Part shown: positions 1-11,577 of the stretch, in pieces
Layout of the letters: every line of letters starts with the position of its first letter
Position numbering within the stretch: the stretch's first letter is position 1
Assembly (NCBI GenBank): GCA_946800325.1
Contig: OX326956.1
Coordinates: 47,043,052 to 47,107,051, forward strand
Length of the DNA stretch: 64,000 nt
Direction: 5' to 3'
From: Luzula sylvatica
Taxonomy: Eukaryota > Streptophyta > Magnoliopsida > Poales > Juncaceae
Notes under the pieces: generated by a model
What the model was told of the DNA's origin: nothing
Database searches by the model: none
The model's input: the letters and a program-made list of their open reading frames with translations, nothing else
Translations under genes and position numbers: made by a program

Positions 1-124
1 CGCTTTGAGGAGTTCAAATAACATGTTTTTAGATCATTTGTATCGTATCTTTTACTACATAACTTTTCACCAAATTTCACAAACACAAAGAAAGTTTGTT
101 TATCGATTCAAAACAAGATTTTAG

Positions 125-248
125 CGCTTTGAGGAGTTCAAATAACATGTTTTTAGATCATTTGTATCGTATCTTTTACTACCTAACTTTTCATCAAATT
201 TCACAAACACCAAGAAAGTTTGTTTTTCGATTCAAAACAAGATTTTAA
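125..248. repeat. Representative 124-bp monomer, with main variant positions
   Basis: Read from CGCTTTG, a unit contains in order: a GAGGAGTTC/GAGTAGTTC segment (7-15), ATAACGTG (18-25), TTTTTAGATCATTTG (26-40), TATCGTATCTTTTACTAC (41-58), ATAACTTTTCACC (59-71), AAATTTCACAAAC (72-84), ACTAAGAAAG (85-94), TTTGTTTTTCG (95-105), ATTCAAAACAAG (106-117) and ATTTTAA. Variation is concentrated at a few sites: 7-13 (GAGGAG, GAGTAG, GGGTAG, CAGGAG, CAGTAG, and a GAGCTC form), 20-25 (ACATG, ACGTG, ACTTG, ACGTAT, ACTTATAT), 58-61 (CATA, CCTA, CGTA, CAGA, CAAA, GCTA), 68-73 (CACCAA, CATCAA, CCCCAC), 85-92 (ACTAAG, ACAAAG, ACCAAG, ACAAAT, CCTAAT) and 102-106 (TTCGA, ATCGA, TCTAT, TCAAT). AAATTTCACAAAC and ATTCAAAA are among the best-kept stretches. 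The phase is arbitrary. Confidence 0.95.
203..240. other. Two overlapping short inverted repeats in the monomer (example copy)
   Basis: Unit positions 79-84 (ACAAAC) and 94-99 (GTTTGT) form a 6-bp perfect inverted repeat with a 9-base loop; here these are 203-208 and 218-223. Unit positions 96-102 (TTGTTTT) and 110-116 (AAAACAA) form a 7-bp perfect inverted repeat around TCGATTC; here 220-226 and 234-240. The two share bases 96-99, so only one hairpin could form at a time. The second can be extended outward by AAA (91-93) against TTT (119-121) across two non-pairing positions. Most units keep both dyads. Variants with TTTATCG lose one pair of the second stem but gain the palindrome ATCGAT. 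A structural role is inference. Confidence 0.7.
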
Positions 249-3200
249 TGCTTTGAGTAGTTCAAATAACGTGTTTTTAGATCATTTGTATCGTATCTTT
301 TACTACATAAATTTTCACCAAATTTCACAAACACTAAGAAAGTTTGTTTTTCTATTCAAAACAAGATTTTAACGCTTTGAGGAGCTCAAATAACTTATAT
401 TTAGATAATTTGTATCGTATCTTTTACTACGTAACTTTTCCCCACATTTCACAAACACTAAGATAGTTTGTTTTTCAATTCAAAACAAGATTTCAGCGCT
501 TTGAGGTGTTCAAATAACATGTTTTTAGATCATTTGTATCGTATCTTTTACTACATAACTTTTCACCAAATTTCACAAACACTAAGAAAGTTTGTTTTTC
601 GATTCAAAACAAGATTTTAACGCTTTGAGTAGTTCAAATGACGTATTTTTAGATCATTTGTATCGTATCTTTTACTACATAACTTTTCACCAAATTTCAC
701 AAACACTAAGAAAGTTTGTTTTTCGATTCAAAACAAGATTTTAACGCTTTGGGTAGTTCAAATAACGTGTTTTTAGATCATTTGTATCGTATCTTTTACT
801 ACATAACTTTTCACCAAATTTCACAAACACTAAGAAAGTTTGTTTTTCTATTCAAAACAAGATTTTAACGCTTTGAGGAGCTCAAATAACTTGTTTTTAG
901 ATCATTTGTATCGTATCTTTTACTACGTAACTTTTCCCCACATTTCACAAACACTAAGATAGTTTGTTTTTCGATTCAAAACAAGATTTTAGCGCTTTGA
1001 GGAGTTCAAATAACATTTTTTTAGATCATTTGTATCGTATCTTTTACTACATAACTTTTCACCAAATTTCACAAACACAAAGAAAGTTTGTTTTTCGATT
1101 CAAAACAAGATTTTAGCGCTTTGAGGAGTTCAAATAACGTGTTTTTAGATCATTTGTATCGTATCCTTTACTACATAACTTTTCACCAAATTTCACAAAC
1201 ACAAATAAAGTTTGTTTTTCTATTCAAAACAAGATTTTAACGCTTTGAGGTGTTCAAATAACGTGTTTTTAGATCATTTGTATTGTATCTTTTACTACAT
1301 AACTTTTCACCAAATTTCACAAACCCAAATAAAGTTTATTTTCGATTCAAAACACACTTTTAACGCTTTCAAGAGTTCAAATAACGTGTTTTTAGATCAT
1401 TTGTATCATATATTTTACTACATAATTTTTCACCAAATTTCACAAACACTAAGAAAGTTTGTTTTTCGATTCAAAACAAGATTTTAACGCTTTGAGGAGC
1501 TCAAATAACTTGTTTTTAGATCATTTGTATCGTATCTTTTACTACATAACTTTTCACCAAATTTTACAAACACTAAGAAAGTTTGCTTTTCGATTCAAAA
1601 TAAGATTTTAGCGCTTTGAGGAGTTCAAATAACATGTTTTTAGATCATTTGTATCGTATCTTTTACTACATAACTTTTCCCCACATTTCACAAACACTAA
1701 GATAGTTTGTTTTTTGATTCAAAACAAGATTTTAGCGCTTTGAGGAGTTCAAATAACATGTTTTTGGATCATTTGTATCGTATCTTTTACAACATAACTT
1801 TTCACCTAATTTCACAAACACTAAGAAATTTTGTTTTTCGATTCAAAACAAAATTTTAAAGCTTTGAGTAGTTCAAATGACGTGTTTTTAGATCATTTGT
1901 ATCGTATCTTTTACTACATAACTTTTTACGAAATTTTACAAACACTAAGAAAGTTTGTTTTTCGATTCAAAACAAACTTTTAACGCTTTGAGGAGTTCAA
2001 ATAATGTGATTTTAGATCATTTTTATCGTATCTTTTACTACATAACTTTTAACCAAATTTCAGAAACACTAATAATGTTTGTTTTTCGATTCAAAACAAG
2101 ATTTTAACACTTTGAGGAGTTCAAATGACGTGTTTTTAGATCATTTGTATCTATCTTTTACTACGTAACTTTTCACCAAATTTCACAAACACTAAGCAAG
2201 TTTGTTTTTCGATTCAAAACAAGATTTTTACGCTTTGAGTAGTTCAAATGACGTGATTTTAGATCATTTGTATCGTATCTTTTACTACATAACTTTTCAC
2301 CAAATTTCACAAACACTAAGAAAGTTTGTTTTTCGATTCAAAACAAGATTTTAACGCTTTGAGTAGTTCAAATAACGTGTTTTTAGATCTTTTGTACCGT
2401 ATCCTTTGCTACATAACTTTTCACCAAATTTCACGAACACTAAGAAAGTTTGTTTTTCGATTCAAAACAAGATTTTAACGCCTTCAGTAGTTCAAATAAC
2501 TTGTTTTTAGATCATTTATATCGTATCTTTTACTACATAACTTTTCACCAAATTTCACAAACACTAAGAACGTTTGTTTTTCGATTCAAAACAAGATTTT
2601 AGCGCTTTGAGTAGTTCAAATAACGTGTTTTTAGATCATTTGTATCGTATCTTTTACTACATAACTTTTCACCAAATTTCACAAACACAAAGAAAGTTTG
2701 TTTTTCTATTCAAAACATGATTTTAGCGCTTTGAGGAGTTCAAATAACATGTTTTTAGATCATTTGTATCGTATCTTTTACTACCTAACTTTTCATCAAA
2801 TTTCACAAACACAAAGGAAGTTTGTTTTTCGATTCAAAACAAGATTTTAACGCTTTGAGTAGTTCAAATGACGTGTTTTTAGATCATTTGTATTGTATCT
2901 TTTACAACATAACTTTTCACCAAATTTCACAAACACTAAGAAAGTTTGTTTTTCGATTCAAAACACACTTTTAACGCTTTGAGGAGTTCAAATAACGTGT
3001 TTTTAGATCTTTTGTATCGTATCCTTTGCTACATAACTTTTCGCCACATTTCACAAACACTAAGAAAGTTTGTTTTTCGATTCAAAACAAGATTTTAACG
3101 CCTTGAGTAGTTCAAATAACGTGTTTTTAGATCATTTATATCGTATCTTTTACTACAAAACTTTTCACCAAATTTCACAAACACTAAGAAAGTTTGTTTT

Positions 3201-4179
3201 TCGATTCAAAACAAGATTTTAAAGCTTTGAGGAGTTCAAATAACGTGTTTTTAGATCATTTGTATCGTATCTTTTACTACATAACTTTTCACCAAATTTC
3301 ACAAACACTAAGAAAGTTTGTTTTTCGATTCAAAACAAGATTTTAACGCTTTGGGTAGTTCAAATAACGTGTTTTTAGATCATTTGTATCGTATCTTTTA
3401 CTACATAACTTTTCACCAAATTTCACAAACACTAAGAATGTTTGTTTTTCGATTCAAAACAAAATTTTAGCGCTTTGAGGAGCTCAAATAACGTGTTTTT
3501 GGATCATTTTTATCGTATCTTTTACTACAGAACTTTTCACCAAATTTCACAAACACTAAGAAAGTTTGTTTTTCGATTCAAAACAAGATTTTAAAGGTTT
3601 GAGGAGTTCAAATATACTGTTTTTAGATCATTTGTATCGTATCTTTTACTACATAACTTTTCACCAAATTTCACAAACACTAAGAAAGTTAGCTTTTCGA
3701 TTCAAAACAAGATTTTAACGCTTTGAGGAGTTCAAATTACGTGTTTTTAGATCATTTGTATCGTATCCTTTACTACATAACTTTTCACCAAATTTCACAA
3801 ACACAAATAAAGTTTGTTTTTCAATTCAAAACAAGATTTTAACGCTTTGAGGTGTTCAAATAACGTGTTTTTAGATCATTTGTATTGTATCTTTTACTAC
3901 ATAACTTTTCACCAAATTTCACAAACCCTAATAAAGTTTGTTTTTCGATTCAAAACACACTTTTAACGCTTTCAGGAGTTCAAATAACGTGTTTTTAGAT
4001 CATTTGTATCATATATTTTATTACATAATTTTTCACCAAATTTCACAAACACTAAGAAAGTTTGTTTTTCGATTCAAAACAAGATTTTAACGCTTTGAGG
4101 GGCTCAAATAACTTGTTTTTAGATCATTTGTATCGTATCTTTTACTACGTAACTTTTCACCAAATTTCACAAACACTAA

Positions 4180-5255
4180 GAAAGTTTGTTTATCGATTCA
4201 AAACAAGATTTTAGCGCTTTGAGGAGTTCAAATAACATGTTTTTAGATCATTTGTATTGTATCTTTTACTACCTAACTTTTCACCAAATTTCACAAACAC
4301 CAAGAAAGTTTGTTTTTCGATTCAAAACAAGATTTTAACGCTTTGAGTAGTTCAAATAACGTGTTTTTAGATCATTTGTATCGTATCTTTTACTACATAA
4401 CTTTTCACCCAATTTCACAAACACTAAGAAAGTTTGTTTTTCTATTCAAAACAAGATTTTAACGCTTTGAGGAGCTCAAATAACTTATATTTAGATAATT
4501 TGTATCGTATCTTTTACTACGTAACTTTTCCCCACATTTCACAAACACTAAGATAGTTTGTTTTTCAATTCAAAACAAGATTTTAGCGCTTTGAGGAGTT
4601 CAAATAACATGTTTTTAGATCATTTGTATCGTATCTTTTACTACATAACTTTTCACCAAATTTCACAAACACTAAGAAAGTTTGTTTTTCGATTCAAAAC
4701 AAGATTTTAACGCTTTGAGTAGTTCAAATGACGTATTTTTAGATCATTTGTATCGTATCTTTTACTACATAACTTTTCACCAAATTTCACAACCACTAAG
4801 AAAGTTTGTTTTTCGATTCAAAACAAGATTTTAACGCTTTGGGTAGTTCAAATAACGTGTTTTTAGATCATTTGTATCGTATCTTTTACTACATAACTTT
4901 TCACCAAATTTCACAAACACTAAGAAAGTTTGTTTTTCTATTCAAAACAAGATTTTAACGCTTTGAGGAGCTCAAATAACTTGTTTTTAGATCATTTGTA
5001 TCGTATCTTTTACTACGTAACTTTTCCCCACATTTCACAAACACTAAGATAGTTTGTTTTTCGATTCAAAACAAGATTTTAGCGCTTTGAGGAGTTCAAA
5101 TAACATGTTTTTAGATCATTTGTATCGTATCTTTTACTACATAACTTTTCACCAAATTTCACAAACACAAAGAAAGTTTGTTTTTCGATTCAAAACAAGA
5201 TTTTAGCGCTTTGAGGAGTTCAAATAACGTGTTTTTAGATCATTTGTATCGTATC
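4180..5255. repeat. 33-unit-spaced duplicate of 90-1,165
   Basis: This 1.1-kb stretch repeats the variant order of 90-1,165 at an offset of 4,090 (33 x 124 minus two). The shared order includes the CCTA/CATCAA unit, the GAGTAG unit, the GAGCTC-TTATAT unit with CCCCAC and AAGATAG, the GACGTATTTTT unit (641 and 4,731), the GGGTAG unit, and the GAGCTC-TTG unit. Both copies end at the same point: 1,166 has C where 5,256 has T, and the following sequence differs. This roughly 10-unit cassette is the most frequently reused block of the window and reappears in the later regimes. Confidence 0.8.
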
Positions 5256-6322
5256 TTTTACTACCTAACTTTTCATCAAATTTCACAAACACCAAGAAAG
5301 TTTGTTTTTCGATTCAAAACAAGATTTTAACGCTTTGAGTAGTTCAAATAACGTGTTTTTAGATCATTTGTATCGTATCTTTTACTACATAACTTTTCAC
5401 CAAATTTCACAAACACTAAGAAAGTTTGTTTTTCTATTCAAAACAAGATTTGAACGCTTTGAGGAGCTCAAATAACTTATATTTAGATAATTTGTATCAT
5501 ATCTTCTACTACGTAACTTTTCCCCACATTTCACAAACACTAAGATAGTTTGTTTTTCAATTCAAAACAAGATTTTAGCGCTTTGAGGAGTTCAAATAAC
5601 ATGTTTTTAGATCATTTGTATCGTATCTTTTACTACCTAACTTTTCATCAAATTTCACAAATACCAAGAAAGTTTGTTTTTCGATTCAAAACAAGATTTT
5701 AACGCTTTGAGTAGTTCAAATAACGTGTTTTTAGATCATTTGTATCGTATCTTTTACTACATAACTTTTCACCAAATTTCACAAACACTAAGAAAGTTTG
5801 TTTTTCGATTCAAAACAAGATTTTAATGCTTTGAGTAGTTCAAATAACGTGTTTTTAGATCATTTGTATCGTATCTTTTACTACATAACTTTTCACCAAA
5901 TTTCACAAACACTAAGAAAGTTTGTTTTTCTATTCAAAACAAGATTTTAACGCTTTGAGGAGCTCAAATAACTTATATTTAGATAATTTGTATCGTATCT
6001 TTTACTACGTAACTTTTCCCCACAGTTCACAAACACTAAGATAGTTTGTTTTTCAATTCAAAACAAGATTTTAGCGCTTTGAGGAGTTCAAATAACATGT
6101 TTTTAGATCATTTGTATCGTATCTTTTACTACATAACTTTTCACCAAATTTCACAAACACTAAGAAAGTTTGTTTTTCGATTCAAAACAAGATTTTAACG
6201 CTTTGAGTAGTTCAAATGACGTATTTTTAGATCATTTGTATCGTATCTTTTACTACATAACTTTTCACCAAATTTCACAAACACTAAGAAAGTTTGTTTA
6301 TCGATTCAAAACAAGATTTTAG
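5256..6322. repeat. Copy-specific satellite segment with 3- and 4-unit reiterations
   Basis: This part of the 51-unit repeat does not continue the match to the second copy after 11,577. It is still ordinary satellite. Units starting at 5,207, 5,331 and 5,455 (CCTA unit, GAGTAG unit, GAGCTC-TTATAT unit) are followed by a four-unit version starting at 5,579, 5,703, 5,827 and 5,951 in which the GAGTAG unit is doubled. The same trio occurs at 125, 249 and 373. This looks like local slippage or exchange over 3-4 units. Private changes mark it, such as TTCTACTAC near 5,503 and CACAGTTCAC near 6,022. Confidence 0.75.
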
Positions 6323-9300
6323 CGCTTTGAGGAGTTCAAATAACATGTTTTTAGATCATTTGTATCGTATCTTTTACTACATAACTTTTCACCAAATTTC
6401 ACAAACACAAAGAAAGTTTGTTTATCGATTCAAAACAAGATTTTAGCGCTTTGAGGAGTTCAAATAACATGTTTTTAGATCATTTGTATCGTATCTTTTA
6501 CTACCTAACTTTTCATCAAATTTCACAAACACCAAGAAAGTTTGTTTTTCGATTCAAAACAAGATTTTAATGCTTTGAGTAGTTCAAATAACGTGTTTTT
6601 AGATCATTTGTATCGTATCTTTTACTACATAACTTTTCACCAAATTTCACAAACACTAAGAAAGTTTGTTTTTCTATTCAAAACAAGATTTTAACGCTTT
6701 GAGGAGCTCAAATAACTTATATTTAGATAATTTGTATCGTATCTTTTACTACGTAACTTTTCCCCACATTTCACAAACACTAAGATAGTTTGTTTTTCAA
6801 TTCAAAACAAGATTTCAGCGCTTTGAGGAGTTCAAATAACATGTTTTTAGATCATTTGTATCGTATCTTTTACTACATAACTTTTCACCAAATTTCACAA
6901 ACACTAAGAAAGTTTGTTTTTCGATTCAAAACAAGATTTTAACGCTTTGAGTAGTTCAAATGACGTATTTTTAGATCATTTGTATCGTATCTTTTACTAC
7001 ATAACTTTTCACCAAATTTCACAAACACTAAGAAAGTTTGTTTTTCGATTCAAAACAAGATTTTAACGCTTTGGGTAGTTCAAATAACGTGTTTTTAGAT
7101 CATTTGTATCGTATCTTTTACTACATAACTTTTCACCAAATTTCACAAACACTAAGAAAGTTTGTTTTTCTATTCAAAACAAGATTTTAACGCTTTGAGG
7201 AGCTCAAATAACTTGTTTTTAGATCATTTGTATCGTATCTTTTACTACGTAAGTTTTCCCCACATTTCACAAACACTAAGATAGTTTGTTTTTCGATTCA
7301 AAACAAGATTTTAGCGCTTTGAGGAGTTCAAATAACATGTTTTTAGATCATTTGTATCGTATCTTTTACTACATAACTTTTCACCAAATTTCACAAACAC
7401 AAAGAAAGTTTGTTTTTCGATTCAAAACAAGATTTTAGCGCTTTGAGGAGTTCAAATAACGTGTTTTTAGATCATTTGTATCGTATCCTTTACTACATAA
7501 CTTTTCACCAAATTTCACAAACACAAATAAAGTTTGTTTTTCTATTCAAAACAAGATTTTAACGCTTTGAGGTGTTCAAATAACGTGTTTTTAGATCATT
7601 TGTATTGTATCTTTTACTACATAACTTTTCACCAAATTTCACAAACCCAAATAAAGTTTATTTTCGATTCAAAACACACTTTTAACGCTTTCAGGAGTTC
7701 AAATAACGTGTTTTTAGATCATTTGTATCATATATTTTATTACATAATTTTTCACCAAATTTCACAAACACTAAGAAAGTTTGTTTTTCGATTCAAAACA
7801 AGATTTTAACGCTTTGAGGGGCTCAAATAACTTGTTTTTAGATCATTTGTATCGTATCTTTTACTACGTAACTTTTCACCAAATTTCACAAACACTAAGA
7901 AAGTTTGTTTTTCGATTCAAAACAAAATTTTAGCGCTTTGAGGAGCTCAAATAACGTGTTTTTGGATCATTTTTATCGTATCTTTTACTACAGAACTTTT
8001 CACCAAATTTCACAAACACTAAGAAAGTTTGTTTTTCGATTCAAAACAAGATTTTAGCGCTTTGAGGAGTTCAAATAACATGTTTTTGGATCATTTGTAT
8101 CGTATCTTTTACAACATAACTTTTCACCTAATTTCACAAACACTAAGAAATTTTGTTTTTCGATTCAAAACAAAATTTTAAAGCTTTGAGTAGTTCAAAT
8201 GACGTGTTTTTAGATCATTTGTATCGTATCTTTTACTACATAACTTTTTACGAAATTTTACAAACACTAAGAAAGTTTGTTTTTCGATTCAAAACAAACA
8301 TTTAACGCTTTGAGGAGTTCAAATAATGTGATTTTAGATCATTTTTATCGTATCTTTTACTACATAACTTTTAACCAAATTTCACAAACACTAATAATGT
8401 TTGTTTTTCGATTCAAAACAAGATTTTAACACTTTGAGGAGTTCAAATGACGTGTTTTTAGATCATTTGTATCTATCTTTTACTACGTAACTTTTCACCA
8501 AATTTCACAAACACTAAGCAAGTTTGTTTTTCGATTCAAAACAAGATTTTTACGCTTTGAGTAGTTCAAATGACGTGTTTTTAGATCATTTGTATCGTAT
8601 CTTTTACTACATAACTTTTCACCAAATTTCACAAACACTAAGAAAGTTTGTTTTTCGATTCAAAACAAGATTTTAACGCTTTGAGTAGTTCAAATAACGT
8701 GTTTTTAGATCTTTTGTACCGTATCCTTTGCTACATAACTTTTCACCAAATTTCACGAACACTAAGAAAGTTTGTTTTTCGATTCAAAACAAGATTTTAA
8801 CGCCTTCAGTAGTTCAAATAACTTGTTTTTAGATCATTTATATCGTATCTTTTACTACATAACTTTTCACCAAATTTCACAAACACTAAGAACGTTTGTT
8901 TTTCGATTCAAAACAAGATTTTAGCGCTTTGAGTAGTTCAAATAACGTGTTTTTAGATCATTTGTATCGTATCTTTTACTACATAACTTTTCACCAAATT
9001 TCACAAACACAAAGAAAGTTTGTTTTTCTATTCAAAACATGATTTTAGCGCTTTGAGGAGTTCAAATAACATGTTTTTAGATCATTTGTATCGTATCTTT
9101 TACTACCTAACTTTTCATCAAATTTCACAAACACAAAGGAAGTTTGTTTTTCGATTCAAAACAAGATTTTAACGCTTTGAGTAGTTCAAATGACGTGTTT
9201 TTAGATCATTTGTATTGTATCTTTTACAACATAACTTTTCACCAAATTTCACAAACACTAAGAAAGTTTGTTTTTCGATTCAAAACACACTTTTAACGCT

Positions 9301-11577
9301 TTGAGGAGTTCAAATAACGTGTTTTTAGATCTTTTGTATCGTATCCTTTGCTACATAACTTTTCGCCACATTTCACAAACACTAAGAAAGTTTGTTTTTC
9401 GATTCAAAACAAGATTTTAACGCCTTGAGTAGTTCAAATAACGTGTTTTTAGATCATTTATATCGTATCTTTTACTACAAAACTTTTCACCAAATTTCAC
9501 AAACACTAAGAAAGTTTGTTTTTCGATTCAAAACAAGATTTTAACGCTTTGAGGAGTTCAAATAACGTGTTTTTAGATCATTTGTATCGTATCTTTTACT
9601 ACATAACTTTTCACCAAATTTCACAAACACTAAGAAAGTTTGTTTTTCGATTCAAAACAAGATTTTAACGCTTTGGGTAGTTCAAATAACGTGTTTTTAG
9701 ATCATTTGTATCGTATCTTTTACTACATAACTTTTCACCAAATTTCACAAACACTAAGAATGTTTGTTTTTCGATTCAAAACAAAATTTTAGCGCTTTGA
9801 GGAGCTCAAATAACGTGTTTTTGGATCATTTTTATCGTATCTTTTACTACAGAACTTTTCACCAAATTTCACAAACACTAAGAAAGTTTGTTTTTCGATT
9901 CAAAACAAGATTTTAAAGGTTTGAGGAGTTCAAATATACTGTTTTTAGATCATTTGTATCGTATCTTTTACTACATAACTTTTCACCAAATTTCACAAAC
10001 ACTAAGAAAGTTAGCTTTTCGATTCAAAACAAGATTTTAACGCTTTGAGGAGTTCAAATTACGTGTTTTTAGATCATTTGTATCGTATCCTTTACTACAT
10101 AACTTTTCACCAAATTTCACAAACACAAATAAAGTTTGTTTTTCTATTCAAAACAAGATTTTAACGCTTTGAGGTGTTCAAATAACGTGTTTTTAGATCA
10201 TTTGTATTGTATCTTTTACTACATAACTTTTCACCAAATTTCACAAACCCTAATAAAGTTTGTTTTTCGATTCAAAACACACTTTTAACGCTTTCAGGAG
10301 TTCAAATAACGTGTTTTTAGATCATTTGTATCATATATTTTATTACATAATTTTTCACCAAATTTCACAAACACTAAGAAAGTTTGTTTTTCGATTCAAA
10401 ACAAGATTTTAATGCTTTGAGGGGCTCAAATAACTTGTTTTTAGATCATTTGTATCGTATCTTTTACTACGTAACTTTTCACCAAATTTCACAAACACTA
10501 AGAAAGTTTGTTTATCGATTCAAAACAAGATTTTAGCGCTTTGAGGAGTTCAAATAACATGTTTTTAGATCATTTGTATTGTATCTTTTACTACCTAACT
10601 TTTCACCAAATTTCACAAACACCAAGAAAGTTTGTTTTTCGATTCAAAACAAGATTTTAACGCTTTGAGTAGTTCAAATAACGTGTTTTTAGATCATTTG
10701 TATCGTATCTTTTACTACATAACTTTTCACCCAATTTCACAAACACTAAGAAAGTTTGTTTTTCTATTCAAAACAAGATTTTAACGCTTTGAGGAGCTCA
10801 AATAACTTATATTTAGATAATTTGTATCGTATCTTTTACTACGTAACTTTTCCCCACATTTCACAAACACTAAGATAGTTTGTTTTTCAATTCAAAACAA
10901 GATTTTAGCGCTTTGAGGAGTTCAAATAACATGTTTTTAGATCATTTGTATCGTATCTTTTACTACATAACTTTTCACCAAATTTCACAAACACTAAGAA
11001 AGTTTGTTTTTCGATTCAAAACAAGATTTTAACGCTTTGAGTAGTTCAAATGACGTATTTTTAGATCATTTGTATCGTATCTTTTACTACATAACTTTTC
11101 ACCAAATTTCACAAACACTAAGAAAGTTTGTTTTTCGATTCAAAACAAGATTTTAACGCTTTGGGTAGTTCAAATAACGTGTTTTTAGATCATTTGTATC
11201 GTATCTTTTACTACATAACTTTTCACCAAATTTCACAAACACTAAGAAAGTTTGTTTTTCTATTCAAAACAAGATTTTAACGCTTTGAGGAGCTCAAATA
11301 ACTTGTTTTTAGATCATTTGTATCGTATCTTTTACTACGTAACTTTTCCCCACATTTCACAAACACTAAGATAGTTTGTTTTTCGATTCAAAACAAGATT
11401 TTAGCGCTTTGAGGAGTTCAAATAACATGTTTTTAGATCATTTGTATCGTATCTTTTACTACATAACTTTTCACCAAATTTCACAAACACAAAGAAAGTT
11501 TGTTTTTCGATTCAAAACAAGATTTTAGCGCTTTGAGGAGTTCAAATAACGTGTTTTTAGATCATTTGTATCGTATC
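6323..11577. repeat. 51-unit higher-order repeat, copy 2 (partial)
   Basis: This is a second, incomplete copy of the 1-6,322 repeat at offset 6,322. It carries the same two one-base deletions (7,660 and 8,473). The tract at about 7,814-8,052 differs from copy 1 and instead carries the GAGCTC-GTG, TTTTTGGATC, ATTTTTATCG and CTACAGAAC combination seen at about 3,458-3,590. The copy passes without interruption into the 62-unit repeat: 10,111-11,577 belongs to both schemes. Regime B was therefore apparently built from the end of regime A. Confidence 0.85.
7814..8052. repeat. Two-unit patch replaced relative to HOR copy 1
   Basis: Flanking sequence on both sides matches 1-5,255 at offset 6,322, but these two units do not match 1,492-1,730. 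Copy 1 has ATTTTACAAAC, TTTGCTTTTCG, AAAATAAG and then CCCCACATTTC with AAGATAG. This copy has AAAACAAAATTTTAG, TTTTTGGATC, ATTTTTATCG and CTACAGAAC, as found around 3,458-3,590. Length is unchanged (two units for two units). A conversion-like replacement from a donor like 3,458-3,590 explains this. The reverse direction, with copy 1 the altered one, is also possible. Confidence 0.65.

Larger units (their letters stand above)
1..6322. repeat. 51-unit higher-order repeat, copy 1 (regime A)
   Basis: Positions 1-5,255 match 6,323-11,577 at a constant offset of 6,322, which is 51 x 124 minus the two single-base deletions inside the unit (at 1,338-1,342 and 2,151). The deletions recur at 7,660 and 8,473, so they arose before the duplication. 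The match breaks at 5,256 (T against C at 11,578). It is also interrupted at about 1,491-1,735, where copy 2 carries different variants. Within copy 1, about 90-1,165 is echoed at 4,180-5,255 (33 units), so the HOR itself contains an older duplication. Isolated differences exist, for example a T7 run near 1,016 where copy 2 has ATGTTTTT. Confidence 0.85.

Noticed and set aside
21..28. ACGTG / TGACGTG as bZIP or CRE regulatory sites
   Set aside because: The core is present in many units but is one of the most variable positions (ACATG, ACTTG, ACGTAT), and no gene is nearby to regulate.
26..58. Bacterial or eukaryotic promoter elements in the TTTTTAGATC to TTTTACTAC stretch
   Set aside because: AT-rich hexamers resembling promoter boxes repeat in every unit with no adjacent gene. 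They are composition effects.
220..240. CENP-B box in TTTCGATTCAAAACAAG
   Set aside because: The TTCG and central A fit the box, but the required CGGG half is replaced by ACAA in the units I read, so it is not a match.
1212..1487. 91-codon open reading frame, with its duplicate at 7,534-7,809
   Set aside because: It is satellite read-through made possible by a one-base deletion. It starts at TTG, has no recognisable domain, and its peptide repeats with the satellite unit.
3923..3931. Interstitial telomeric repeat
   Set aside because: Only one unit of CCCTAAA-like sequence occurs per monomer variant, never in tandem, and it arises by a single substitution from the common monomer.
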